From Carex sylvatica (Eukaryota > Streptophyta > Magnoliopsida > Poales > Cyperaceae), in contig CAXKVR010000672.1 of assembly GCA_964058845.1 (NCBI GenBank), forward strand, positions 1 through 20,445: DNA of 20,445 bases. Reading direction: 5' to 3'. The notes below the pieces were generated by a model that did not search any database, was not told the DNA's origin, and worked only from the letters and a program-made list of their open reading frames with translations. This document shows, piece by piece, positions 1 to 12,000 of the stretch (positions are counted from its first letter, which is position 1; each line of letters opens with the position of its first letter). The translations under genes were made by a program, and so were the position numbers.

Positions 1-3000
1 ACTGAACAGGAAGAAAAATTTACTTGTGAAAAACAATTAATTAATCAGTAGGAAATTCTTTGGGGGCATCTAAATGGAAATTGTGAAAAATGAATGCACC
101 TAAAGGATGTCATGTTGTGAATTTTGGGAGCATTAGGCATGGTCATAAAGAGAGAATTTGCAAAGAAGGTTATCCTGCGTCTTGCATCCAGGTTAGTTGG
201 TATTCTCGATGCTGATTCCTTCACCGTTACCAATAAATGAAGCCTGGTCACCTTCTCCATCCAATCTTTATTTTTCATTAATTCCAAATCGAGCTCTGAG
301 AACTGTGGATGATCTTTTTCTCTTTGTTCTTCCTGTTGATTGACTACCTCTGTACCTGCTGTTCTCTGAACCCTGCTATAAAAGAAACCATGATGCCCAT
401 CTGAGATCCTGAAATACTACTTACTATTCTGATACCATAACCTATGGAACCATACATAAATACCTGTTTTCATTTATCATGATGTCCTGTAAGATAATAT
501 CCATGGTATCTTGAAGCACATTCGTGATTTGTGTTTTGACAGAGTCTTGGTTTGCCATCTCTTGCGTGTTTTTCTGGAAAATTAAACAAATAGGCAAAAG
601 TTTACGAAAAAGATTGCCATAGTACATGATCTGACAAGTAGAGCAAAAAACAATGAACATACATACCAGCAGGGTGAGAAGTTTCTCGACTTTAGTGCTT
701 AGCTGGGGAAGTTCACTCATTCTGAAATTCACAAGAAGTTGCCTTTTTCTTATGCTATCATCAACTGCTGCACAAACATCACGTACAACCCTTCAATGAA
801 GAAAACAAGTATTTGTACTCTCAGATTGATTCATATCACGTACCAACAACAGATTCAGTCAATAGGAAAAGAGAAGAGAGAACTTACTTCTTGTCATGTT
901 GGTTCTTGAGAAGGCTGTAGAGGATATCCCGTAGCGTCTCATAGCACTCTATCACAGCATCGGACATGTAACTATCATTCTCTATTTTCTTTTCTAGCTC
1001 ACTGTGGCTCTTCTTCTTGTTGAAGTCTTTCGCTGTGTCCACTGCTATTGGTATCTGTCATTTTTAAAATCAAAATTAAAAAAAGGGATAATTAATAATA
1101 TTGTTGGAAATAATAACTCGGATTGTGATATTGGATATAGAAGAGAGTAATTTATAATATAATTTCTTTTATTAATAGATGAAGAGTACAAAAGCTTACA
1201 AGCCTTTTATCTATTTCTCACACTTTTACTCTCATCTAACGGACACACCTACATACCTATTTATGTCATGCTATTGTCGTACCTATTTATGTCATGCTAT
1301 TGTCGTACCTATTTATGTCATGCTATTGTCGGTTTGGAGTTTTCTGGACATTAACTACCGACTTTGATAAATTATAAAATATTACAATGCAATAGTAATA
1401 TCTAGAATATTCTACTGCCATAACAAGTCGGATGATTCTAGATTAGTCAAGAAGATGAATTTGGACCTTGGGCTTAATTAGTTCGGTGCTGAATTTTAAC
1501 ACTTCCCCTCAGCACCAACTTGATATCGTCTTGATCTTTAGTACTCCATGTTTATCTAAATCATCATACTTTTTGTTGTTTTGGCAAAAGTTGTCGTCGA
1601 GTTTTCTTCTCTCGACAGATCACCTGACGAGTTGCATCTTCTTGCACAAACTCTTGTCTTGCAGTCTTCTCCTGCAACAGCGACACTCTGTGTCGTCTCG
1701 TCATCATCACCCTCCTTGATGATGGCCTCCAACTTGGTGCTATCTTGTGGCTTCTTCTCATTAGCCACCGTGCACCTCACAACTTCGGTCTCCTTCTTGA
1801 CCGATTCATCAACTGGTTTTTCAAAGAACCATGACTCGGAAGTTGATCTCCTCATCCTCAGGCTCATCAGCCTCTTCGACGTCCTCTGCGTCGGTTACCA
1901 ACTGCATCACAAGAGCCGCTACTTTGTTCCACTATTCTTCACTTGGGACTTTCTCTGGTGCCTTCTCCTTCGTGGTCACCACGAGGCTTCCTTCATTCTT
2001 CCTGAATTAGCACTCTCTCGCATAGTGCACTCGTCGTCTGCAATTATACCGCTCCACTCTTCTACTCCGATATTCACCATCTTCGGCTCCTTTTCCCTCT
2101 TGGCCTTTAGGAGCTCCCCTTGAACATGAATCCTTTTTGCATTGTTCATGACAGACCTTCTTGTCATCGATATCGGTCCATGCTCGACTCTCTACGTCAA
2201 CCATTATACAGGGCCTTGGCATCCTTCATTTGTTGTTGTTGTTTCTCCAGTGTCAATGCTCTCGTTGGCACCGTAAAACCTTGTTCGATGACATCCCACA
2301 ATTCCTACGAGAGTAGCAGCATCTGCATCTTGATCTTCCACATGGCATAATTTTCTCCCATAAATATGCGAACCATCGATTGCGCCATAGTTACGTCAAT
2401 ACTTGAAGACATCGACTTAAGATGCTTCTTATTCACGAACGCCCTAGTCTACTTCGCTAACTTGTTACTCGAACTTGAAGCTCTGATACCAAATGTTGAA
2501 AATTATAACTCGGATTGTGGATAGTATATGAAGAGAGGTTTATATATATAATTTCTTTTATTACTCAAAGAGTACAAAGCCTTTGATATATCTCACTCTT
2601 ACTTCACGCCTCACTCTTTTTATTATCTGATTCTATTATTTTACACACTACTCCTTAGTATCTATTTATACTAGTCATATGGCGGCAATGGACATTTCTA
2701 GATTTTACTTCCTATTTCTACCGTCTTTGCTTATGTCGGTATTGGTCCATCTATTATATTCTAAATTTTCCATGATACAAAATCTAGAGATTTCTAGTAC
2801 GCCTATACACTGCCTATTTGATTTATAGAATTTCTTGAACAATCTAGAATGCCAATTTGGGCCTTGGGCCTTCGGTACTGTGAACTTCAACAACAATCAC
2901 TATTATCTATTTGAGAGACCTTATAGATTTACCTTGCTTGCAAGGAGAAAAGGAGGCCACTGAACAACTGATATGTCATTTGAAGATGACGGTACCAACA

Positions 3001-6000
3001 ACAGATCCCTCTCTCTATTAAATAATAAAATACAAGAATACAAAATTTCAACTTAAAATTGTATGCAAATCAGGGTATACGGGATGCAAGAAGCAATGCA
3101 AACATTAAAAAAATAAAAATAAATAAACATATTGCTCTTTTAATAAATTTCCCAAAAGAATACTATTGAGTCTAGCAATACACACCTATTGCTAATCAAG
3201 TCTTCTTCCCGTAATGAAATGATGAAATCATTCCATATGTGAGAAAACTTGGCTATGTTCATTTTCACTATCTCTTCCTGTCAAATATAGCAGTACTGTC
3301 ATATTAAAACTGATAGAGATATAATCTTGATTTTTCATCTTATAAAAAATCTCAAAATCATTCATGTTCATGTGTAACCTTACATGACCATATATGTAAA
3401 ATGAAAGTAGAAAGTTTTAAAACATAAAGGAAAATTCAACTTAGCACAAACCTTGTCCTGCTCCGACTTACGACCCACACCTTCATCGTTTGGTACCAGA
3501 TTTTTACTAAATTGATCTGGTACATCTTTAAATCTTGATCTTAACATACCCAATGTTCGTATCTACAAATCCATGAGAAAACATTTTAGTTATATTGTAG
3601 CAACAGTGTACACTGAAGTTCAAATTTTTTTTTCTATTATATCAAGTATGGGTACTTGTAGCATTTAAACGTGGGTATAAAGCCCTTGCATGTTTGAGAG
3701 AAAGTTTGTTAAGAATTAGAGAAACTTTAACAAGTAACTAACCTCACCCAAGTGGCTGAAAGTGCCATTAATTCCACCGAATATAGTAGAGAAAATTGCA
3801 TACCATATTTGTGTATCCATGAAGTATACCTTAATTAACACAATGAATGAGATGCCGAGTGATAGAACAATGGAAAAACCATTCTTTCTAGTTGAACATT
3901 GAGAATTTTAATGATTTTTCAATTTTATCATATTAAAAATACAGCCTAAAGGTTTGCAACATTAAGAAACATAGAAACATTTGCACCAACAAACATAAAT
4001 TCGATGTAAAGAAAAAAAAAAAAAAAAAAGATGCTTAGCATCTCCATCCCAAAAATTATTAGTTTCTAATCAGATGTGGCAATTTCTAATTCAATTTCAG
4101 GGATGTGAGTCAATTGCTTATTTAGAAATTATTCTGAAATTTTCATAGTAAGAAACCGATTTCTAAAGCCACGCTGGACAGAAGAATTAATCACATTCAC
4201 TGTCAGGATTGCCCTCTCTCTTCCCACTGTTTTAATTTCTAATGATTTTGTCAGATGCAGATGCTCTAATGGATTAGAAATTAAGAGTATGCCTATTTCT
4301 AAATAACTGTTTTTAATTTCTAATGAGTTTCTGGGTTGGAGATGCTCTTATGGGACATACCATGACAACTGGAGCCCATATGGTTATGACCACCCCGAAA
4401 TTGTGCTGCACTGCACCAAAAAGATATCAAAAACTTCAGGAACCTCAAAAGAACATATTTCAATTCAATACCTCTAGTTTTGAAATTTTCAAAAAACACA
4501 TATATTATATCTAAAAGAAAACTACCATCCATACACTGTTTTTCAGATCAAATCTAAACAGTTACTAGACCTTCCTCAAAAATACTCCTTTTATCTTGTC
4601 ATCAATAAATATGAAAATATAAGGTTGCATTTGAGAGAGTAAGCATAGTATTAGTAACTCACACTTGCACAAATCTAAACAGTCATAGACTTTCCAAAAA
4701 GATGATACTTAGGCTGTGCTCCACAACAACCACGCGGAGAGGAACAGGAAGGAAGAGAAAGGAAGGAACAATGCGCAGTTCCCCTCGCTACAATGAAACC
4801 TACACCCCGATTTGGGAGGTACAAATTTGGGATGTTTGTATAGTGTGTTCCTTTCCCTCTCTGATTACCTTCTTCTGGAGCGGGTGAATGGCGGGGCAAA
4901 CCTGGGCGTGCACGGAGTTCCCGTTAGTTTCCATTCCTTCCCTTTAATGAAGGGGGTTCTCCCCCTCTCTGGAGCACAGCCTTATAGTAAAAGCATGGTA
5001 ATTCAAATTTGCAGACGACAAGAAATTAAACTTACAGTGTGGGAAAAAGTCATGCCACTCGTAGGGCACATTTCCTAGCTTCATAATGGTTTTGGTGGGT
5101 TCCACCAGAGGAGATATCTAAAACAGGGTAATGAAAGATGACAGTTAAAATTACAAATGAAATATTATGTACATATAAAGGCACTTGGGATGTGATCTGA
5201 AAAAGAACTATTCTATCTGGTTCTTTATAGAGCAAATATTACCTCAACATAGAAGCTGAAAGCAAGCTTGCATATAAGCAACAAAATCCAGAACATAGTA
5301 TACCTGATGATTCATTACAGGAAAACTTAAAAATTAAGGTGCATCAAAATGTTACGATTCACCAAAAGAAGATCAAAGGAGTAGTGCTTACCTCAAGAGA
5401 GAGCACAAGCTTTCATGCATGCCTCGTGCCACATAAAGTTTTGGCTAAAAAATAGCAAGAAATAAATAAAGAAATATATTTTAAATAAGATGGATGGTAT
5501 TGGTACCGTATATAGATGAAATGGTACATACCTGGACCCACCACATGAGCAGCACAATGAGTCTCCAATTGGATCTCTCCATGAAGCGGTGCAGTGGGGG
5601 CAGGAGAAAGAGAACTGCACCGAGGATATTGGGTATGAGATAGATGGCTATGGCATAGCTATAGAGAGACTGGGTCCTCCAGTTGCCAATCCAGTTGCTG
5701 AAGTACCTGATGAGACCACTGGGATTTTGCACCCAGCCCGAGTAACTCATTACCAGGATTATTACCCATGCAGTTGCAACACACAATTTTAGAATGTACC
5801 GCATTATCTGTGTGTATGCCATCGTGCCCCATGCCTTCCAGCTAAGGATTATGTCCAATGCAGCTTGCAACAAGTTCAATAAAGAAGCTGTTATGAAAAT
5901 ACTCAACACATCCCCAAACACGTCTGCATGAAAGATTGCTGACAGAGAACCAGATGGACTCCATGCAATTATTAACATGGCCTGAATCAATACAAAACAA

Positions 6001-9000
6001 TTCAATTAATCATACTCTCTCTCTCTCTCATACATTATGTATATAGAGAGATAGTTGGGTTACAGTACTTTGTGAAGTAAAGCAAGTGTTTTAAAATGTG
6101 CTTGGAGTCCAAATTTTATATTTTTTGAAATTTTTTTACTATTTATTTAGATAAGTACAAAATCGCCATTTTCAGATAATTCTTAACCATCCAAATTAAT
6201 AGTGATTTTGTACTTATCTAAAATACTAGTAAAACATTTCCAAGAAATATAAAAAAATTTCTTCAAGCGCATGCTAATATGAAGATCATGTTGAGCGATT
6301 CGCATTGACTGTTTGGATTTTGAAATTGCAAAAACTGATTCATTATAAATTAGGCTAAAATTATAATGTTATGACATTAGCGGGACTATTTATATATATA
6401 TATCAAATGAAATGAATGAAGCCTGCCTGGAATGCCAAAATGAAGAAACTCCACATTCGATCAAAACTCCTAAAAAGGTGCCAAAATGTACGCACTTCCA
6501 CAAAGTTTGTTTTAGGTTTTCTCCTCCCATAAACTAATTGGTCACGACTATGCCCACGTTTCGACGAGATGCTTTCCGTATGGATGAAAAACTTTGATTT
6601 TGGGTCCATTGGCCATCCCAGCTTTAAGCAGTCTTTCGACCTTTAAAAACAATTCAATTATTCATCAATTAGGATAATATAATATGAGTTGGGCTATTGT
6701 GCTTCATGGAGTAAAGGGCGTGTTTACTTCACACTCATATTTTATGACTTTAAAGTTCAAACAATCGATCCAAACAATTCAACATGATCTCCATATTATA
6801 TTGTGCTAGGAGACCAAATTTTACATTTTTTATTTTTATTTTTATTGTTTTCTAGGAACTTTTTTAAATCGTTGTTTTTTATTGTCGTGAATTTTCTAAA
6901 TAACAACGATTTTCAAAAATTCTATAAAAATAGTAAAACAATTTAAAAAATGTAAAATTTGATCTCCAGTCACATTTTATTATAAATATCATGTTGAATG
7001 GTCCAGATCGACATTATATATCATCAACTTAAAACCAAGAATTGAAGAAGGGGTTTATTTTACCAGAAGTACTCGTTCAAATCATCATAATTTCTCCATT
7101 TTGAATGGCTTGCCGTACCTTTTTTGTTTCTTAAAACTTCCTTTAAATAAAAGAAAAAAAAGTAGGAAGGAAATTAATGTTTGTCTTCATCAGAGACTAT
7201 AATTTACTTTGAATTGCACAACAAAATGTGAAAGAGAAATAGCTACCTTGTACAATACATTATATATGGGATGAATAACCACATTTAGAAAATACTCTTC
7301 TTCTCTTAATGGTACATTGCCAACTACATACCCATGGAGCTCATGTGCCATCTGACAAATAAGTGAGTAGTTATATGAGGTTTACATACTAGTATAGGCT
7401 CAGGAAGTTAGTAAAACTTACATTGTGGAAAATGTAGCATAAGCACTCTGGCATAAACCGAACATTTGAAGCTTCACCCCATATTAACAGGTACAGACCT
7501 ATGTAGAGAAGATCTAGTTGTTGTGTCTCAGCATTATTTGGCACTCTGAAAATAAAATTATTTTTGGAGATATAAGAGAAAAAAGAAGGAAAGCTGATTA
7601 AGGTCTGAATGGTGAGTGCTCAGTAATAATTAAAGTTAATGGTTCTGGTGTTTATCAAACTACCTGAGGTTAGAACGGAGATGTAAATAGTCACACCACG
7701 AATGGTAGTTCTTAAAAATTTTCCTCCTCAAGTCTCCTATTGTATCTGTGTCCAGCTGCAAATCACATGCACAATTTGGAATGAGCAATGACCTGGGTGG
7801 TGAGATACCAAGGTACTGTTGTCCTATTCAAGGCCTATGCTTTTGTTTTATACTTAATATTTTTAATGAAAGAAAGAAAGAACGAATAAGGAGAAGAAGA
7901 GTAGCATAAATTTTCATAAGATATTGATACTTGTCCAACTCTCCTACATCCAAATGATACCTTACATATTATATAGACACATGGGAACATTCCACCCGAA
8001 ATTTTTATTAATATCCAAAAAAATACCAAATTTCCAAATTTACACACGTTTTGGACAAAACTCTAAATATGCACAATCCAGCAAATAATTTACCGAAAAT
8101 AAGACCTATATCAGGTAAATTATTCACCTTATCCAGAAATTGTCTTTCCGGTGAATAATTTACCAGAAATATGATTTTCTGATTTTTTTTTATTTTAATT
8201 AAATAGAAGATGTTATGATTCTTTTTTCTATTGAAATATTAGAAATATCTTTATATTTATTTTGAAAACAGATAAAATACTATAGTAGATTTGTAAGTTA
8301 CAACATCCTACAACAATTTGGTTCTACAATTTTTTTTTTTTTTTGAAACCAGGTAGTGACTACCAGGTGGGTTTTACAATTTTAAAAGTCCAAACAGTCG
8401 ATCCAAACTATTCAACATGATCACTATACTAAAATGTGCTTGGAGATCAAATTTTACATTTGTTTTTATTTTTTATTATTTATTAAGTATTTTACAAAAT
8501 TGTTGTTTTTGGACAATTCTGGACCACTAAAAAATAACAGTTTTGTAAAATATTTAATAAATAGTAAAAAAAATAAAAAATGTAAAATTTGATAGCACAT
8601 TTTAATATAGAGATCATGTTGAATGGCTTGGATCGATTGTTTGGACTTTGAAAATCTCAAAACCGAATTGTTGTAAGATGGTGTAACTTACAAATGTTGT
8701 AAGTGATTCCCTCCTCTTGGAAATTTGATATTTTTTTAATATTAATAAAAATTTCGGACATTCCACACACCCTACTATCACTAAATAGCATTTAATCCTC
8801 TAATTAAACTCTATTTCCTAAATATGAATTTCCAATTTTCATGATTTCCTAGAAGACTACAACCATTAACATAGAAGACTATAAATATTAATTTCAATAC
8901 AGAGGAGAAAAAACATTAATTTGAACATTCTCCCTTGATGTGCTTGTCTATCATCCCATAAATCTTGTGAGTTTAAGAGGATCCTCACATTATACTCTAA

Positions 9001-12000
9001 TAGTCGTAATTCTCGCTGTCAAAGACTAGTTGTGCACCGTTCGACACCCACACACCTCCTTGCATTGCCTTGGTACTCTCAACTTCTTCCTTTTTATCAC
9101 ATTTTCATTAGAACAACCTCACTTGGAATCTTACTCAGCCTAAGCTTTGATACCACAGATAGGGTTAGTGTCTTAGAGCAAACATGTTCATCCAAGGTTG
9201 AGGACCTTGGATTATGAAGCACTATTATTCATAAGTGTTAAAATCTAAAATATTCCTTATCGAGGTAATTAGCACAATAACTCTAATTACATATGAGATC
9301 AGTGTGAGGATTAAATGTGTGATCATGTTTGACAGATCCCACGATGGAGTTCAATTGGTTTAATCTTACAAATGCATATATGATGAATATGGCAATGGAT
9401 TGACCATACATGAACATTAAGTGGATTTTGTGTTTCTGTCATTAATGTTTCATGTGGTATTATTTTCTTATATCTTAGGCATTCGGTTTTCTTACATGAG
9501 GAATATGTATGTGTTGTTGTTAACTAACACTCACTGTAACAGGGAGTAATAATGGTGGCTTCTCCATATGTGTGACTTATGTACACGAAGTTTGCGAATA
9601 GTCAAGAAGACGAATATCCCATATACAGTAACTGGTGAATACAGTATGAGTGATGATATCTTTCTAGGTCCCTTGATAGAGTGAGATTATATATGCGCAT
9701 CACAGTCTATGTTTGAACTGTGAATATAGCCAACTGAGAGATGAAGAAACATAATTGATAATGTGACAGGGATGACACAATCTTAACTTACACTTATAAT
9801 TACAAATATCATGAGATATTGGAAATAACACAGGTAGTATTATATATTATCTAATATTGGATTGCGATATTGTATGGTTATATATCGTCTGTTTTGATTG
9901 GGATTCTTGATACAGAGTGATAGATGTCTTTACAAGACTTGTGGAATTGGTATTCTATAGCCAACCGATACATATCCAAACTGGTCACACCTACAAGGTC
10001 ATTGATCAAGATATCATAGAGTATGTTATACTATAGATTACTAGTCAAGTGCCCGGGCGTTGCAACGAAGATCGAAATATTATTTTGATTATTTTTTTAA
10101 ATGTAATTAATTTAGGGTATTTTACTTTAAATTGATCAAACTATGTGTAAACATAACATTAACAGTAGAGGCTTAGAGCCCAATTAACCATTGAGGGAGT
10201 TTCACAATATAGGGTTGTTTTTGCAAGATTTAGAATTTAGGGTATTTTTTTACAAAATTGTGCCCTTCCCTGGCAATAATTAACAATCTAAGAAGCTATG
10301 AATCTTTCTTCTTATTTTTTTATAATAAGGAATCTTTCTACCATTAAGATTCTGGACAGTATCTCTTCTTTTATTAGTTGCCTGAGTTACATACCCAACC
10401 ACATACAACAAAGCTATTATTTGCTTACAATCTAAATAATTAATTTGGAAGAAAGCGCTCTGCTAATGTGTACATCTTGTTGGTTGGAAAATATAAGAGA
10501 ATAATGGCAAATGTCTAGCCTAGCTTTTGAGCCTACCTTACATTACATATACTACTCTCAATTTTTTTAGTACATAAAGAATTATGGTCAACACAAATAA
10601 ATAACCGAATTTATGAAAGCAAAAGTCCTAATAGAATTTGGAAGCTAATCATTAACCAACAACAAAAGGTTGTGTGCAAGTTCCTCCTTTCTTTCAATTT
10701 ATCTCTATTTTTGTTTCATGAATAGATTTCAGTTCAAACGCTCAGACTAAAAAAAATAAAAATTATTAAATGTAAAACTTCACAGGCTTGCTTTTCCAGT
10801 TGAAAGACAGGCCCATTATTCTTAGCTAGGCCCACATGCCTAACTATTGTCAGCTTCATTTTCCACATGGCGTCGTGGGAAATGAGAAAAAGGAACACGC
10901 AAGTTGCATGGGGAAGGAGAAAAAGAAAAGGACGCGTCTTCTGTCTTGGGGAAGGAAAAAGGAGAAAATGGGTGAAAAAAAGAGATTTAGGTGACACAAT
11001 TTCTGTGTGGCATTGTATATAGTACGGATCTAACTAATTAAATTTAGACTTCTACATGTTTGATAACATAAAACATATGCATAAAATCAGAATTAATGAT
11101 TAATGGCTGAGATTGAAAAATAATTTTAATCAGTGGCTAAGATCTTTGAAATGGATGGCTCAGATCCTCTCTGGGTGAATAGAGCTTTGGATCCTAAAAA
11201 TTTCAATGTGGTATTATAGTAGTCCTTATGTTGTTGGACACCATATATCAAATCTATAAGTGTATAATTATGTTGGACACAATATACCATTCATTCAACA
11301 CACTAATGGTGATGAGTGTTAATTGAATCAAAGACATACATGGTTTGTACAAAGATGATTCGACTACATGAAGGAATGTTTACTTAGATTAAACACATAA
11401 TGGGGACTTGAATTCTCAGTGTTATGATCATGCAAGATGCACCATTAGGGAATTCAAAGACGATGCATGGATATGTGGAACACGCGATATGGACTTATGG
11501 ATCTAAAGTTATGGCCAAAACAAGAAGTTTCACTTGGGTCAAACTTGGTCAACTATAGGTCTGACCAAATGGGTGAGAGAAATAACTACATGGTCAATAT
11601 TAAGAGTTGGATTGAGTTTGCTTGGAAGAGAAGCTTTGACTTAGTCAAAGTTGAGCCTCATTAAATATATTGAATAGACCATTGGTCCAATGGATCACAT
11701 GTGAGTTGAATTACAATATATCCTTTTAATATTGGATCTAGTCCATTGATTGAAAAGATTGGATTGTAACTTCTCAATGATTGGGACTCAGGCTTCATTT
11801 AAACACTTGATAGCTCTCATTTTGGCAATCAATTTTATTTTAGCAAGATTTGGTTTCTCTCTTCTCATTCTCATCTAGATCTAGATCTCTACCTCCATCT
11901 CTTTCTCTCTCTCTCTCTTCTCTCCTTGGCCGAACCAAAGATGGAAGCAACCGTTGGCCCCAAGTCGAGGACGACACCGCCTCCCCTTCGCAAATGCTCG

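Larger units (their letters stand above)
1102..2892 (-). mobile_element. Short gag-only Copia-type LTR retroelement in intron 19
   Basis: Two related direct repeats of about 400 bp (1102-1501 and 2494-2892) each start TGTTG and end in AACA. They bound an internal region of about 990 bp. In minus orientation the upstream LTR is followed after two bases by TGGTATCAGAGC, a primer-binding site matching the 3' end of initiator Met tRNA. The purine run GAGGGGAAG abuts the downstream LTR. The internal region holds only degenerate gag and no recognisable protease, integrase or reverse transcriptase, so it is non-autonomous, like the TR-GAG/TRIM class. It lies in the same orientation as the host gene. 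I found no convincing target-site duplication. Confidence 0.85.
1055..2932 (-). other. Intron 19 (1878 bp), expanded by an LTR element
   Basis: The donor is GTAAAT after exon 19 (AGCAAG) and the acceptor is GACAG before exon 20 (ATACCAATAG). Nearly all of it (1102-2892) is the Copia-type element listed separately, so the original intron was about 90 bp, the size of its neighbours. Confidence 0.9.
7996..8757. mobile_element. Mutator-like MITE inserted in the 3' LTR
   Basis: 762 bp with ends CCGAAATTTTTATTAATATC and GATATTTTTTTAATATTAAT followed by AAAAATTTCGG. It is flanked by a perfect 9-bp duplication, ACATTCCAC (7987-7995 and 8758-8766), the length made by Mutator-family transposases. It shares its ends and an inner block (TTGAAATATTAGAAATAT) with the palindrome at 12983-14074. 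There is no coding capacity. Confidence 0.85.
7817..8927 (-). repeat. 3' LTR of the intron 5 element, split by a Mutator-like MITE
   Basis: The two LTR halves (7817-7986 and 8767-8927) together make about 340 bp once the MITE and one duplication copy are removed. They align with the 380-bp LTR at 12578-12957. The final ACATAGAAGACTA-type repeats occur once or twice here and more often in the other LTR. Confidence 0.78.

Noticed and set aside
1255..1332. Possible CRISPR-like array
   Set aside because: The units are directly tandem with no spacers, in a plant LTR.
1581..2123. 180-codon plus-strand open frame
   Set aside because: It lies antisense to the gag remnant of the intron 19 retroelement and shows no protein-family features.
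2480..2491. tRNA gene fragment
   Set aside because: The 12-bp match to tRNA-iMet is the retroelement's primer-binding site; no cloverleaf surrounds it.
1097..2897. Target-site duplication for the intron 19 element
   Set aside because: The flanks AATAT and AATAT-like ACAAT differ at two of five places, so no duplication is claimed.
4675..5078. Several open frames on both strands
   Set aside because: They cover the GC-rich MITE and the edge of exon 14; composition alone explains their length.
5589..5792. 67-codon plus-strand open frame
   Set aside because: Antisense to exon 11 of the callose synthase, whose protein similarity is unmistakable.
10734..10997. 87-codon minus-strand open frame
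   Set aside because: Low-complexity, Phe/Leu-rich translation inside the decayed repeat block of intron 5; no motif recognised.
10034..11030. Helitron bounded by CTATAGATTACTAG and TATATAGTACG
   Set aside because: The GCCCGGGCGTTGCAACG motif is suggestive, but no TC start, 3' hairpin or CTRR end could be fixed.
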